NCBI RefSeq assembly: GCF_018140925.1
Contig: NZ_CP073315.1
Span: 186,001 to 250,000, forward strand
DNA from: Psychrobacillus sp. INOP01
GTDB lineage: Bacteria; Bacillota; Bacilli; Bacillales_A; Planococcaceae
Direction: 5' to 3'
DNA length: 64,000 nt
Part shown: positions 33,078-41,863 of the stretch, piece by piece
Layout: each line of letters begins with the position of its first letter
How positions within the stretch are numbered: position 1 is the stretch's first letter
The notes under the pieces: generated by a model
Told to the model about the DNA's origin: nothing
The model's database searches: none
What the model saw: only the letters and a program-made list of their open reading frames with translations
Program-made: the position numbers and the translations under genes

Positions 33078-33599
33078 TTATTTGAGAAATATTATTTCCT
33101 TTGTGTACGGATTAAAAACTAACTGGATTTTTTTTGAATCTTTAATTGCAGTCATACGGTAGATTTCTTTACCAGTTTCTACTTGAGTAGAAGTTGTAAA
33201 ATGACTGTCTATAACATCTACTTCCTCGTATCTTTGCTCTACTATTGCTTTCGCTTCTGCATAAGTATAACTCGGTTTGACGAATTCATATAACAAAGTG
33301 GTACTCCCGATTCCAATAATGAACCAAATGATCATTTTAAAGAGTATCTCTTTATCTTTTTTATCACCAAAAGCTAAAAACAGAATATAGCCACACGTTA
33401 CTAAAAATAATGTTAGTATTGTTGGTAAAAAGTAGGAAAGGGAATTTATACGTTCGTATTCTTTCGTATCATAAAAAAAGTAGAACAGGCAGATACATGT
33501 CACTATGAAATAAATGATAAATGCGATTAAGCTTTTCTTCTCGATTACATTTTCCCCTTTCCCTAATTTTTTCTTAATGCCATGGTAATTCGGAACCAT
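33078..33599 (-). CDS. Three-helix membrane protein with PepSY-like tail
   Basis: Three membrane helices (LIAFIIYFIVTCICLFYFF, FLPTILTLFLVTCGYILFL, MIIWFIIGIGSTTLLYEF), then an extracellular beta domain (YTYAEAKAIVEQRYEEVDVI, IQLVFNPYTKEI) resembling PepSY-type folds. The start is uncertain: ATG 33599 overlaps the end of another frame (33574-33713), and AAAGGGGA at about 33548 points to a later, non-standard start. Unknown function. Confidence 0.6.
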   Translation of the reverse strand: MVPNYHGIKKKLGKGENVIEKKSLIAFIIYFIVTCICLFYFFYDTKEYERINSLSYFLPTILTLFLVTCGYILFLAFGDKKDKEILFKMIIWFIIGIGSTTLLYEFVKPSYTYAEAKAIVEQRYEEVDVIDSHFTTSTQVETGKEIYRMTAIKDSKKIQLVFNPYTKEIIFLK

Positions 33600-33713
33600 A
33601 TGGTGGATTACCTCTTAATCCTTCAATATATCGATATTGTTGATAAGCTACATCCGCTACTGGAGAATCTATACGACCATTATACCAATAAGCGTTTCGA
33701 CAAGAGAACTTAA
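33574..33713 (-). pseudogene. C-terminal fragment of an unknown protein
   Basis: Reads FKFSCRNAYWYNGRIDSPVA, DVAYQQYRYIEGLRGNPPYG, SELPWH and stops at TAA 33574. It opens in the element box at 33713 (TTG) without a ribosome-binding site. Protein-like composition, so probably the surviving end of a gene whose front was lost at the element. Alternatively a real 45-residue peptide gene. Confidence 0.45.
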
Positions 33714-33727
33714 ATAACCTTTCCTTA

Positions 33728-33803
33728 TTCAACTAAACTGCTCCTTTAGTTCAATAAGAAAAAAGGCTTTACTCCATCTTGAAGTAAAGCACCCGTAAGT
33801 GAA
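33728..33803 (-). repeat. attC-like element, complete (type A)
   Basis: TTCAACTAAACTGC-TCCTTTAGTTCAA ... AAGCACCCGTAAGTGAA. Confidence 0.85.
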
Positions 33804-33826
33804 AAAAATAGCGATAAAATAGCAGG

Positions 33827-33955
33827 TTAATATACCGATTTATTAAGTGCTTCTTTATTTCCAAATTTCCTAATAGAGAAAAAAGTAAAAGTAAGAATTG
33901 CACCCACGATTATTCCGATTACGCTTAAAATTTGGGCATCATAGAAGCACCTGTA
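33827..33955 (-). pseudogene. Membrane-protein C-terminal fragment
   Basis: Frame reads ILSVIGIIVGAILTFTFFSI, RKFGNKEALNKSVY, stop at 33827. No start or ribosome-binding site; begins at a worn half element (33951). Debris. Confidence 0.4.
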
Positions 33956-33985
33956 ACTAACATAGGTTTAAATAAGAAAAATCGA
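33951..33985 (-). repeat. attC-like element, decayed left half
   Basis: TAACTAACATAGGTTTAAAT, then AAGAAAAAT as in intact copies. Confidence 0.45.
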
Positions 33986-34061
33986 ATATTCCAAAAACAG
34001 TGATAGAAACTTTCCTTATGGCTGGTAGTGAACGTTGCACCTATGAATATTCACTTTATTG

Positions 34062-34484
34062 CTAGTGTTGACGCTGAACCATTGCCTCAAAGACGCTAAC
34101 AGCTGCATTTGCTACTTCTATGTCCTGTGCACTTGTTGCTCCACTGACACCAATACCCCCCACTATTTTCTGGTTGTGTACTAAAGGAACACCTCCTCCG
34201 AGAACTACAATTCTTCCCTGGTTCGTTGTATTGATGCCGTATGACGGCCCACCAGGCTGCGCTGCGTTCGCAAGATTTGAAGTAGGCATTTGCATCGCGA
34301 CACTTGTCCATGCCTTATCTATAGCAATCTCTATTCCTCCAAACTTGGCATTGTCCATTCTTATAAAGCCTTTGAGGTTTCCTCCCACATCAACAATTGC
34401 TATATTCTCCGACAGTCCCATTTCCCTAGCTTTTTTTTCTGACGCTTCCAACAAAACCTTTGCCATTCCAAGTGATACAACCAT
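34062..34484 (-). CDS. GlcG/HbpS family protein (DUF336)
   Basis: 140 residues, heme- or cofactor-binding family found in glycolate (GlcG) and propanediol (PduO C-terminal) operons. IAIVDVGGNLKGFIRMD, DKAWTSVAM, and VVLGGGVPLV...GGIGVSGAT are diagnostic. GAAAGGAGAATCAT precedes ATG 34484. No partner genes nearby, so its role here is unclear. Confidence 0.88.
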   Translation of the reverse strand: MVVSLGMAKVLLEASEKKAREMGLSENIAIVDVGGNLKGFIRMDNAKFGGIEIAIDKAWTSVAMQMPTSNLANAAQPGGPSYGINTTNQGRIVVLGGGVPLVHNQKIVGGIGVSGATSAQDIEVANAAVSVFEAMVQRQH

Positions 34485-34563
34485 ATGATTCTCCTTTCAT
34501 TTCATTCTTTTATAATATTTTGGTTATAAAGAAATGGTTCACTGTTTATAAAAATAAAAAAAT

Positions 34564-34603
34564 AAATTCATGCGGGTGGCAAAATTGTCATCCGCATGAA
34601 TTT
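34564..34603 (-). terminator. Hairpin after the esterase remnant
   Basis: AAATTCATGCGGGTG / CATCCGCATGAATTT stem with T7 on the minus strand. Confidence 0.75.
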
Positions 34604-34821
34604 AATTTAATACACAAACGAGTAAACCAAATACTTCTTCAAGGTTTTCTTTTGAATTAAAATGTTCCTCTCCATGGACAGCGCCCTCCAAAAGTGTAAG
34701 CTCCATCTTTTCAACGAAATCAATGAACTGTTACGTTGGCACGTTCGGATAAGCCGTTCGGTGTTGGATAAAAAAGGCTTGATCGTTTTTCGAGTGCAAT
34801 GACAATGGAAAGTCCGAGATC
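34602..34821 (-). pseudogene. Esterase C-terminal remnant with an in-frame stop
   Basis: One frame reads DFPLSLHSKNDQAFFIQHRT, AYPNVPT, stop TAA, QFIDFVEKMELTLLEG, AVHGEEHFNSKENLEEVF and stops at 34602. It resembles the C-terminal third of acetyl-esterase-like hydrolases (catalytic His in AVHGEEHF). The 5' side ends at a worn element trace at 34822. Doubly broken. Confidence 0.6.
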
Positions 34822-34846
34822 GAGTTTAAGTGCAATATTTCACTAA
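34822..34846 (-). repeat. attC-like element, trace of type-B left side
   Basis: GAGTTTAAGTGCAATATTTC equals the start of the type-B body. Confidence 0.45.
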
Positions 34847-34963
34847 TTTATATAAACCCCAGCAACTAACAGCCATTTAGTCAACCTTTAGCTTTATGTG
34901 CTACTCCATCTTCAATATCCGGATTGGAATCTGTGGACTAGTAGATTAAAAAAATACATCAAA

Positions 34964-35044
34964 CTATAATCCAAATATCCTTACTACAGAACTAGTGCCT
35001 ATCCTTGATGCACCTACATCAACCATTAATTTAATATCATCCTT
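34964..35044 (-). pseudogene. Deoxyribose-phosphate aldolase C-terminal remnant
   Basis: KDDIKLMVDVGASRIGTSSV followed by VRIFGL and a stop. The GASRIGTSS segment is the phosphate-binding end of DeoC. Only about 26 codons remain. Confidence 0.55.
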
Positions 35045-35104
35045 GTTACTTTAATCATCCACTCCAATACTTATTTACCCATCCATTTACATAGACCATA
35101 TAAA

Positions 35105-35139
35105 AGAGAATCATGAATGAAATCATGATTCTCTATTTT
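35105..35139 (-). terminator. Terminator of the MocR-type gene
   Basis: AGAGAATCATGA / TCATGATTCTCT then T5 (with the terminal loop ATGAAA). Confidence 0.85.
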
Positions 35140-36572
35140 TATTTGGTTGAGTTTAGTGCATCCGCAAATCTTTTTATTCCTTCATCAATGGTCTCTTCAT
35201 TCTCTCTAGCAAAAGTGAATCGGGCATAATTTTTTTTTGAACCCATCATAGAACCAGGAACATAGATAACTCCTCGCTTTACACAATTTTCTAATAATTT
35301 CATTTCATTGACTTCTTTTTTTAATTTGCACCAAAAATGGATACCACCTGTGGGAATAGTAAATTCCACTTGATCTTTTAGAAAATAATTAAAACTTGTA
35401 ACAATTTGATTGCGCCGCTTTTCTAATTCCTTCACTAATTTCTTGATATGAGAATGAAAATGCTCTGATTCTAAAAAATCGTTAGCAATCCATTGGGTAA
35501 AACTAGAATGTCCAAAATCAATTTGTTGTTTGGCATCTGATAATCTCTCAATTACTGAGCGCGGTCCTATAATCCAGCCAATTCTTAGCCCTGAAGCAAC
35601 AAATTTCGATAAAGAGCTAATGTATATAACAGTTCCGTGTTTATCCAGAGATTTTAATGTTGAAACTTCTTCTCCATTAAAAGACGTTAAACTATACGGG
35701 TCATCTTCCACAACAGGAATTCCATGTTCTGATGATATTTCTAAAATAGCTTCCAGTTGGCTCTTTTTTAGCAAAGTTCCTGTTGGATTTTGAAAAGCAG
35801 GATTTATAAATATCATTCTTATACGATGTTTTTTATGTAATTCCAGTAACTTATTTGGATCTACACCATCCTCACTTACTGGTAAATAGAAAATTCTTAA
35901 ACCTGCTGATTTAAATATTTGGAGATTATAATGATATGAGGGATCTTCAATCACCACTGCATCGCCGGGCTTTAATAAGCATTGAACGACTAGGTGTAAA
36001 GCTTGTTGCGCTCCAGATGTAATAAGGATGGAAGTTGGATTTGTTTCAATATTTCGGAATCCCTTCACATGATTTGTAATTGTAGTTCTTAAAACTGCAT
36101 TCCCCTGTGGATGATCATAACCTAGCCTACCGATAAAAGACCGAGTTGAAGTAATCTCCCCTAAAGCTTTCATTGGAAAGAGGTCCTCCGATAACTCACC
36201 ACTGGCTAAATTAATTAATTTTCGCTCCTCCATCTCTTTACGTATTCTTTGAGTAACCGGTGAATTAGGTAAAAATGAACCCGCTTCAATGTATCTGTGC
36301 CAACTTGGTATACGCTTTTTAGTTATCCCCCATATATCCTTACTTATAATGGTTCCACTTCCACGATTACGTTGGATTAGACCATTTGCTTCAAGTTCAT
36401 CATATGCGGCTACAACAGTACTCCTATTTATTTTTAACTCAGTAGCCAAGTATCTCTCCGAGGGGAGTGGCTTATCTGGGGGAAAAGTTCCATCAGCAAT
36501 TCCATTTTCAATAAACTCAGCAACTTGTTTATAAATCGGTTTTTTAGCTTTACGATTAATATCCCAGTCCAT
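35139..36572 (-). CDS. MocR/PdxR-family transcriptional regulator
   Basis: 477 residues: N-terminal GntR-type winged helix (PIYKQVAEFIENGIADG, then LPSERYLATELKINRSTVVA) and a fold-type-I aminotransferase domain with PLP Lys in YISSLSKFVASGLRIGW and Arg in NYARFTFARE. Such regulators sense PLP or an amino-acid adduct and usually control a divergent or adjacent gene; the region upstream now holds only debris and a hairpin, so the target may be lost. AGGGATG site before ATG 36572. No elements flank it closely: chromosomal or inserted. Confidence 0.92.
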   Translation of the reverse strand: MDWDINRKAKKPIYKQVAEFIENGIADGTFPPDKPLPSERYLATELKINRSTVVAAYDELEANGLIQRNRGSGTIISKDIWGITKKRIPSWHRYIEAGSFLPNSPVTQRIRKEMEERKLINLASGELSEDLFPMKALGEITSTRSFIGRLGYDHPQGNAVLRTTITNHVKGFRNIETNPTSILITSGAQQALHLVVQCLLKPGDAVVIEDPSYHYNLQIFKSAGLRIFYLPVSEDGVDPNKLLELHKKHRIRMIFINPAFQNPTGTLLKKSQLEAILEISSEHGIPVVEDDPYSLTSFNGEEVSTLKSLDKHGTVIYISSLSKFVASGLRIGWIIGPRSVIERLSDAKQQIDFGHSSFTQWIANDFLESEHFHSHIKKLVKELEKRRNQIVTSFNYFLKDQVEFTIPTGGIHFWCKLKKEVNEMKLLENCVKRGVIYVPGSMMGSKKNYARFTFARENEETIDEGIKRFADALNSTK

Positions 36573-36651
36573 TTATTTGCATCCCTTTTCAAAAACTTAT
36601 TTTAAATATTGTAACCAAATGTTCCTTAACTTTAATGCAATCATAATAAAT

Positions 36652-36688
36652 AAATAACCTATTGAGTCATTCGACCAATAGGTTATTT
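36652..36688. terminator. Hairpin upstream of the MocR gene
   Basis: AAATAACCTATTG / CAATAGGTTATTT, 13-bp stem, AT-rich flanks; can act in both directions. Confidence 0.7.
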
Positions 36689-37174
36689 ACGCTAATTTCC
36701 ACTAAACGAAAAACTAATTTACACACCAAGTGCAATGATAGACAATAGAAAAACGATAACACCTATGAATGTTAAGTTTGTATGAAAATAATTACGACTA
36801 AAGCAAAATATTCATAGCTCAATCGTTATTGTATCATTATAAAAAAAGTTATCTAAACTAATTATATTAAAATAAATATTATTGTTTGTACCCATCCACC
36901 TTTAAATAAATTTAGCCATCCAATTTATTGCATTATACCATTTCTCAAAACTTTAAAATCATATTTAAAGTCCTTTTATCAAGAGATTTAAAAATCTTTG
37001 AATCCTATTTATATTGCTAAATATCCCTTGAAAAGAGTTTTTCTTAAATGAACATTTAGTGAAACATCCCACATTTAATTGCTTTATTAAACTGGTGTCA
37101 TTAATATAAAATCACAAGTACCTGCTGGTATATAGGTAACCAGATATTTTTAAAAAATATGGAGTTGATATGAA
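36689..37174. other. AT-rich gap
   Basis: A minus-strand frame FHTNLTFIGVIVFLLSIIAL-GV ending near 36720 looks like the tail of a lost membrane transporter that the hairpin at 36652 once terminated. The rest shows no gene. TTAAACTGGTGTCATTAA near 37085 could be a very worn half-site. Confidence 0.35.
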
Positions 37175-37627
37175 GTGACATGGACGACTATTGTTATTAT
37201 AATAATTGGAGCAATTTTAAAATTTTTAATGACTCCACCAAGTGCACTTGTGGGATGGGCTTTAAGTAAGTTTGAACTTCATCCAAAACTTGTTTCACAA
37301 GGTATTACTGTAACCTTTAACGGAAATCACTTAACAGAGGAAGAAAAGATTAAATTTATTGATCATTTTAATGAATCTCTATATTTAGAAAGGCAACATA
37401 TTTTCCCGGGGAATGAAAAGTTTTTTCTAAATCCAGAGACTAATGTTATTCCATTTGTCATTAACGTAAAAAATAGAAAAAAAGAAATGAATTTCTTTGT
37501 CTACTGTAACGACGATGACAACATTGATGTAGTCAAGCAGTGGAAGAAAAAAGTTGCTTGTTATAGTCTGAGTTCTGAATATCTACAAAAGTTCACTATT
37601 TCAAATAGTATAAGTAAAAATGCATGA
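37175..37627 (+). CDS. YfmQ-like protein
   Basis: 150 residues with an N-terminal membrane helix (TTIVIIIIGAILKFLMTPP) and a soluble domain; the pattern LHPKLVSQGITVTFNGNHLT and HIFPGNEKFFLNPE is that of the Bacillus YfmQ family, of unknown function. GTG start at 37175 with GGAG upstream, overlapping a three-codon ORF (ATG AAG TGA). Plus strand, followed by a complete element. Confidence 0.75.
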   Translation: MTWTTIVIIIIGAILKFLMTPPSALVGWALSKFELHPKLVSQGITVTFNGNHLTEEEKIKFIDHFNESLYLERQHIFPGNEKFFLNPETNVIPFVINVKNRKKEMNFFVYCNDDDNIDVVKQWKKKVACYSLSSEYLQKFTISNSISKNA

Positions 37628-37698
37628 TATACATCCTTAAGAGAACTCTGATAAATACGTAAAAAGCGATAGTTGAAAACTCTTGACTCTATGCAATC

Positions 37699-37773
37699 TT
37701 CAACTAACCTGCTAAGTTAGTTCAATAAGAAAAAAGGCTTCACTCCTTCTTGAAGTAGAGCACCCGTTAGCCA
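37699..37773 (-). repeat. attC-like element, complete (type A)
   Basis: TTCAACTAACCTGC-TAAGTTAGTTCAA ... AGCACCCGTTAGCCATT; hairpin GCTTCACT/AGTAGAGC. Shares its outer flank with the element at 14631. Confidence 0.85.
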
Positions 37774-38174
37774 TTCATGAAGCGAAAAAATCAGCGCTTC
37801 ACCACAGAGAATGAAAATGGTGAAAAACCGTCCATACTGATTCTACGGTGGGTGTGGAAGGTCTCTTAACTATGGTGCGTTAGAGCCCATCCGTTAGTCT
37901 GACTCCAACTACCACGATACACCACTGACTGTCGCTCCATTACCGGAAATGTCCAGTGACATTATAGTTGGTAACTCCAAATTTCATCGTGCTGACAAAA
38001 TAAACATACGAGCTGCTTGTCACTAATATTTATTTGATAAGTTCCTCTTCTTCTAACCATTCATTCACCCCTAATTAAAAATACTGCCTTTGCTTTATTA
38101 CGTTTGAAACGAATGGAGGTTCCAATTTCATATAAATTTTGCATCTGAAAATGTTTAAAATTCAATTTTGCTTA
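37774..38174. other. Gap, probably a cassette with a destroyed gene
   Basis: About 400 bases between two complete elements. It starts with the TGAAGCG/CGCTTCA hairpin also seen at 14710. Minus-strand frames show a short cysteine-containing stretch (LVCLFCQHDEIWSYQL) interrupted by stops; no family recognised. Confidence 0.4.
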
Positions 38175-38262
38175 TTGAACTAATCTGCTTCTTTAGTTCA
38201 ATAAGAAAAAGAGTTACCAATGGCAACTCCAAGATCTTTTACTAAAGCACCCGTTAGTTTAA
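38175..38262 (-). repeat. attC-like element, complete (type D)
   Basis: TTGAACTAATCTGC-TTCTTTAGTTCAA ... TTACTAAAGCACCCGTTAGTTTAAG; hairpin GAGTT-CCA/TGG-AACTC. Confidence 0.88.
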
Positions 38263-38350
38263 GTGAAACGTTTCACTAACTTGCTTATTATAAATATTAA
38301 TGGGAATAGATTCTTTTTTAATAAAACTTGTATTTATTTCATGTTATCTT

Positions 38351-39337
38351 TTACCATGGTTTTTGAAAGCTCTGTCTTAATTCATCTGCAACACGAACTA
38401 ACTTTACCTTTAATTTATCAAACCAGGGTGGTGTTTCATTAATTTTTCCATAATCCAAAGAACTTAGCAATTTGGAAAACTTATATAAGTTCGCATATCT
38501 TCGAAAATGTGGAAACTGAGCCACTGCAACATCTTCTAGAACAGTTATGGAACGATATCCGTTCAAAAAAGACTGAGTCAGTAATTTTGAATGGGAATTG
38601 TCATCGTCAATAAAATCATCAAGGGCTGTTACAATATCAAGTGCATACCAGTGATATATTGCATCATCAAAATCGATTATATTGAAACTATGATTCTTAT
38701 TCTCTTCAAAAAAGATATTATCCAATTCGAAATCATAATGTATCAATCCGTACACATCATTTCCACTAGGTATCGATTGAAGCCAAGTGGTCACCCTTCG
38801 TAGCTCTAAAAGGGCTACTTGTTCCCTAGGATGCTTTTGAAAAACACTTTCCATGAACTGTACTGTGTCCAACCAACTCTTTCTTCTTTCAGATACAGGC
38901 TCGAAAGTCTTGGACAAACAATGAAGTGAGGCAAGTGATTTTCCCCATTTCTCCATCTGTTTTTCGGTAATTTTATCGGAATCCAAATTGATTCCGTTTG
39001 CCGCACTAAAGACAACTGCAATATATGTTCCTTCTCGAGTCTTAAGTGTTTCAATTAATTCTCCACTTTTTGAGTAAATCGGTGTTACAGATGGAAATTC
39101 GTTCAATTGTAAATATTGCATGAACTCTAGCTCAGCTTTTATTTGTTCAATAGAAATATCCTGATCAAAACAAAATCTTAAAAAGTACTGAACTTGGTTA
39201 CGTTCAAAAGCATACACAAAGTTTGAACTTGCACGCCAAACCTCCAAAGTTCCCTCGTCATATTCCCAGAATTGAATGAGACTCTGGGCGACAGTATCGG
39301 AAGATAACCCTCTGACCATGTTTCCTAAATTCATCAT
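38351..39337 (-). CDS. APH-fold phosphotransferase, RdoA/homoserine-kinase type
   Basis: About 328 residues. N-lobe SNFVYAFERNQVQYFLRF, catalytic loop GLIHYDFELDNIFF and metal site NIIDFDDAIYHWYALDI are intact. It resembles the kinases annotated as serine/homoserine kinase type II or YihE/RdoA. ATG 39337 has GGGAGGAAAAATAGAG upstream. Unrelated in detail to the kinase at 12577. One-gene cassette. Confidence 0.85.
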   Translation of the reverse strand: MMNLGNMVRGLSSDTVAQSLIQFWEYDEGTLEVWRASSNFVYAFERNQVQYFLRFCFDQDISIEQIKAELEFMQYLQLNEFPSVTPIYSKSGELIETLKTREGTYIAVVFSAANGINLDSDKITEKQMEKWGKSLASLHCLSKTFEPVSERRKSWLDTVQFMESVFQKHPREQVALLELRRVTTWLQSIPSGNDVYGLIHYDFELDNIFFEENKNHSFNIIDFDDAIYHWYALDIVTALDDFIDDDNSHSKLLTQSFLNGYRSITVLEDVAVAQFPHFRRYANLYKFSKLLSSLDYGKINETPPWFDKLKVKLVRVADELRQSFQKPW

Positions 39338-39532
39338 CTCTATTTTTCCTCCCATTACCTTTGAGAGGATTAAACCTTAGCTAAGAGATAATCCCTCTCA
39401 TCAGCATGCTATTTTGAATTTCTATCTTTTTCAATATGTCACCCCTTCCTTAAGTTTCAGCTATAAAAAATCAATAGCCAGACATAATTCTAATTCTACA
39501 CAAAGTTGCTAATACCTTCTTTTGCTCTTTTC

Positions 39533-39617
39533 TTCAACTACCTGCTTCGTTAGTTCAAAAAGAAAAAGAGCTGCCTAAGCAACCCATGTTCTTTAACTAC
39601 AGCACCCGTTAGTTGAA
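39533..39617 (-). repeat. attC-like element, complete (type D)
   Basis: TTCAACTACCTGC-TTCGTTAGTTCAA ... TTTAACTACAGCACCCGTTAGTTGAA, hairpin GAGCTGCC/AAGCAAC worn. Confidence 0.88.
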
Positions 39618-39636
39618 GAAATTTTTATATGTCTAA

Positions 39637-40164
39637 TTATTTGTCCTTTTTTAATTTCCTCTCCATCATTTGTGCGATTTGTTGAGAGTTCATATCCTTT
39701 TCCTCATAGAGTTTATTAACTATGTTCTGATAGTCCTCTTCGTTACGATTTTGACTTAGTTTATCGACAGCTTGAATTTCATGTACCTTAATCTTAAATC
39801 CAACAATACCTTTTAGTTCTTTTTTTAATAACTGTGGAGAAAGATTATCCCATAAAACTGGATTCTTTCTGTGTTTTTCGTATTTTTGCAGCAACATTGT
39901 CAGGTCCTGTTTTAACTCTTCTTCGTTCAAAATGATGGCTGTGCCATATACATGGACAGCTTGATAGTTCCATGTCGGGACATTTGCCTGTTCATACCAG
40001 GAAGAAGAGATATAAGCATGCGGTCCTTGGAACATTATCAATACATCTTCACAGGTTTCGAATGTTCTCCATTGAGGATTACCATAAGCCATATGCCCCG
40101 TTATATAGTAATCATCTCCTTTTTTAACTCGAATTGTTACTGTCAAAAGCAATGTTGAAGGCAT
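39637..40164 (-). CDS. PaiB-like FMN-binding protein, N-terminally truncated
   Basis: FMN-binding negative regulator family (PaiB, linked to polyamine acetylation and protease control in Bacillus). GHMAYGNPQWRTFE, VLIMFQGPHAYISSSWYE and VPTWNYQAVHVYG are unmistakable. Normal members start about 45 residues earlier; here the frame continues upstream as ANPVTG and then meets an unrelated plus-strand fragment near 40195. The first part is therefore lost and the protein is probably not functional unless it starts at ATG 40164 by chance; no ribosome-binding site is there. Confidence 0.75.
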   Translation of the reverse strand: MPSTLLLTVTIRVKKGDDYYITGHMAYGNPQWRTFETCEDVLIMFQGPHAYISSSWYEQANVPTWNYQAVHVYGTAIILNEEELKQDLTMLLQKYEKHRKNPVLWDNLSPQLLKKELKGIVGFKIKVHEIQAVDKLSQNRNEEDYQNIVNKLYEEKDMNSQQIAQMMERKLKKDK

Positions 40165-40192
40165 ACCAGTTACAGGATTTGCTGATAGTTGA

Positions 40193-40272
40193 TCATTTTA
40201 AGAATGTAGAAATTGAATTACTGGATACAAATCAACCGAAGGAATATCTTACTAAATCGGGTAAGCATTAAA
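40193..40272 (+). pseudogene. Fragment of unknown protein on the plus strand
   Basis: HFKNVEIELLDTNQPKEYLT-KSGKH then stop at 40270. Protein-like, no start; it abuts the truncated PaiB gene and may mark the other side of the deletion. Confidence 0.35.
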
Positions 40273-40361
40273 ACCAACCAGTCTTGTACATCGTAGCCGC
40301 TTTATGAAATAATTTTTTTGCTTCATTATTCTCCTAAAAAACTGGTATAGAAGGCGGCCGG

Positions 40362-40390
40362 TTCTTCTACTAAAGCACCCGTTAGTTGAA
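40362..40390 (-). repeat. attC-like element, right half only
   Basis: TTCTTCTACTAAAGCACCCG-TTAGTTGAA. Confidence 0.75.
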
Positions 40391-40400
40391 GAACAACTTT

Positions 40401-40439
40401 TTAATACGAATCCTTTTTCAGATGAAGGATTCGTATTAA
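40401..40439 (-). terminator. Terminator of the DUF4188 gene
   Basis: TTAATACGAATCCTT / AAGGATTCGTATTAA 15-bp stem; AAAAAG... on one side gives a U-run on the minus strand. Confidence 0.85.
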
Positions 40440-40443
40440 TAGA

Positions 40444-40914
40444 TTATTTACTTATTCTACCTCTTGCTGACTCCGTCTTTGAAGCTACACGAATATGAGA
40501 ATAGGCTTTGGCAAGTCCGAACTTTGGCATATTGTTATATATAGCCTCTGATGCGCCCTTTTCTATTATGTATGTTTCATGGTATATCCCAACACTTCCA
40601 TCATCTTTAATCTTTTGGTTAAAGTTTTTCCAAGCAACTAAGTGAGTTTTCCCGTGTGCATATGCCTCCAAATCTTCAAAGCTTCTCCAATACTGGACCA
40701 GTGTAACTCCCCTCCAACTTAAAAGGAATTCAGTGTGACGGAATCCCAATTCAGGGTTCTGATATAATTCTTTAATCATAGGACCCATTGCCTGAAAAAC
40801 TGGTACCCACTTTGTGAATGAAAAAATTTTATTAATACGCATTCCAATGATAAATAAAACTAAACTCTCCTCAGTGTTTGCAATAAACCTACCGTTATAA
40901 ATTTTCTTCCCCAT
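40444..40914 (-). CDS. DUF4188 family protein
   Basis: 156 residues of the monooxygenase-like dimeric alpha/beta barrel type. FIIGMRINKIFSFTKWVPVF, FLLSWRGVTLVQYWRSFEDL and VAWKNFNQKI are typical of DUF4188, a family near phenylacetaldoxime dehydratase/ABM proteins. GAGGTGAATTT precedes ATG 40914. Function unknown. One-gene cassette. Confidence 0.8.
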   Translation of the reverse strand: MGKKIYNGRFIANTEESLVLFIIGMRINKIFSFTKWVPVFQAMGPMIKELYQNPELGFRHTEFLLSWRGVTLVQYWRSFEDLEAYAHGKTHLVAWKNFNQKIKDDGSVGIYHETYIIEKGASEAIYNNMPKFGLAKAYSHIRVASKTESARGRISK

Positions 40915-40976
40915 AAATTCACCTCATAATTTGTGATTAAAGTAGTAGAATCTCCATTTTTTCTTAAATATCCTGG

Positions 40977-41062
40977 TTCACTAAACTACTGCTTTAGTTA
41001 AAAAGGAAAGAGCACCTTAGATCAACTCAACGTACTTCAAGTAAAGCACCCAGTTAGTTGAA
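40977..41062 (-). repeat. attC-like element, complete (divergent middle)
   Basis: TTCACTAAACTACTGCTTTAG ends in TTAAAA (worn), right half AAAGCACCCAGTTAGTTGAA. Confidence 0.8.
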
Positions 41063-41080
41063 CAAGATAATATAACCTCA

Positions 41081-41602
41081 CTAAATCCTCAAGTCCCCAA
41101 TCTTTTCACATAAATCTTTAACTCTATTAGACAAGAAAATCTTCTGATACAAATATTTAGCCAATTTAGACCTAAGAAATTCATCAATACAGTAGAACAG
41201 ACTTGAAGATAAAAGCGAAATAATGAAATAAAAGTTATAAAATAAGCTCCTGATGTCAGAGAGTAACAAATCTCTTTCCCATTCTGAAAATAAGGTTGGT
41301 ATCACTACAAACAAAGAGGCAAGGAATAAGTGCATGAAAAACGCAGTAAACCCTCTAAGGAATGCTCCTAGTTTTTTTGTGACGAAATCAGAGAGAATAG
41401 ATGCTGGTACTCCATAAATTAAAAGTATTGGAAGTAGATACATACCTACTATGATTGCAAAAGCAGTCTGTCCAACAAAGAAAAAGCTTAACATTACCAA
41501 CACACAAGTCATTACAGCAGAAACCAGCTTTCTAATAATTATGCGACTCACCCCCATCAAAATAAGCTTCTCTTGAATATACTTATTGATTAATCCCTCC
41601 AA
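41081..41602 (-). CDS. Cassette membrane protein, paralogue B
   Basis: 173 residues, full-length relative of 10104-10550 with the same YGVPASILSDFVTKKL motif and basic end (LRSKLAKYLYQKIFLSNR), plus a 15-residue insert (EWERDLLLSDIRS) missing in the other copy. TTG 41602 is used with AAGGAG in the shared leader. Four helices. The two copies are 31 kb apart and each is next to a type-A/type-D element, so whole cassettes were duplicated. Confidence 0.72.
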   Translation of the reverse strand: MEGLINKYIQEKLILMGVSRIIIRKLVSAVMTCVLVMLSFFFVGQTAFAIIVGMYLLPILLIYGVPASILSDFVTKKLGAFLRGFTAFFMHLFLASLFVVIPTLFSEWERDLLLSDIRSLFYNFYFIISLLSSSLFYCIDEFLRSKLAKYLYQKIFLSNRVKDLCEKIGDLRI

Positions 41603-41620
41603 TCCCCCCAGGACTCCTTC

Positions 41621-41637
41621 TTAAACTAACCTGCTCC
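41621..41637 (-). repeat. attC-like element, truncated left quarter
   Basis: TTAAACTAACCTGCTCC, only the outer box and spacer remain. Confidence 0.5.
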
Positions 41638-41789
41638 ATCTTTGCATCCCCTTTCTAATATCTACGAAAAAGTAAAAAGAAGGTTTCAAATACTTCTGAA
41701 TATTAAAGATAATGACTTGTAGTATAATAAAATTTCATTTAAATACCGTAAAACCTACCAATTTAATGAAGATTCCATGTATAAAGTTA

Positions 41790-41812
41790 TTGAACTAAAC
41801 TGCACCGTTATA
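41790..41812 (-). repeat. attC-like element, left half only
   Basis: TTGAACTAAACTGC-ACCGTTATA. Confidence 0.55.
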
Positions 41813-41863
41813 TGGATATATAACTCTACAATCTACTGATCAAATGACACCCAAATTATATAT

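Noticed and set aside
34120..34488. 122-codon plus ORF
   Set aside because: Antisense of the GlcG-family gene, which has clear family motifs and a ribosome-binding site.
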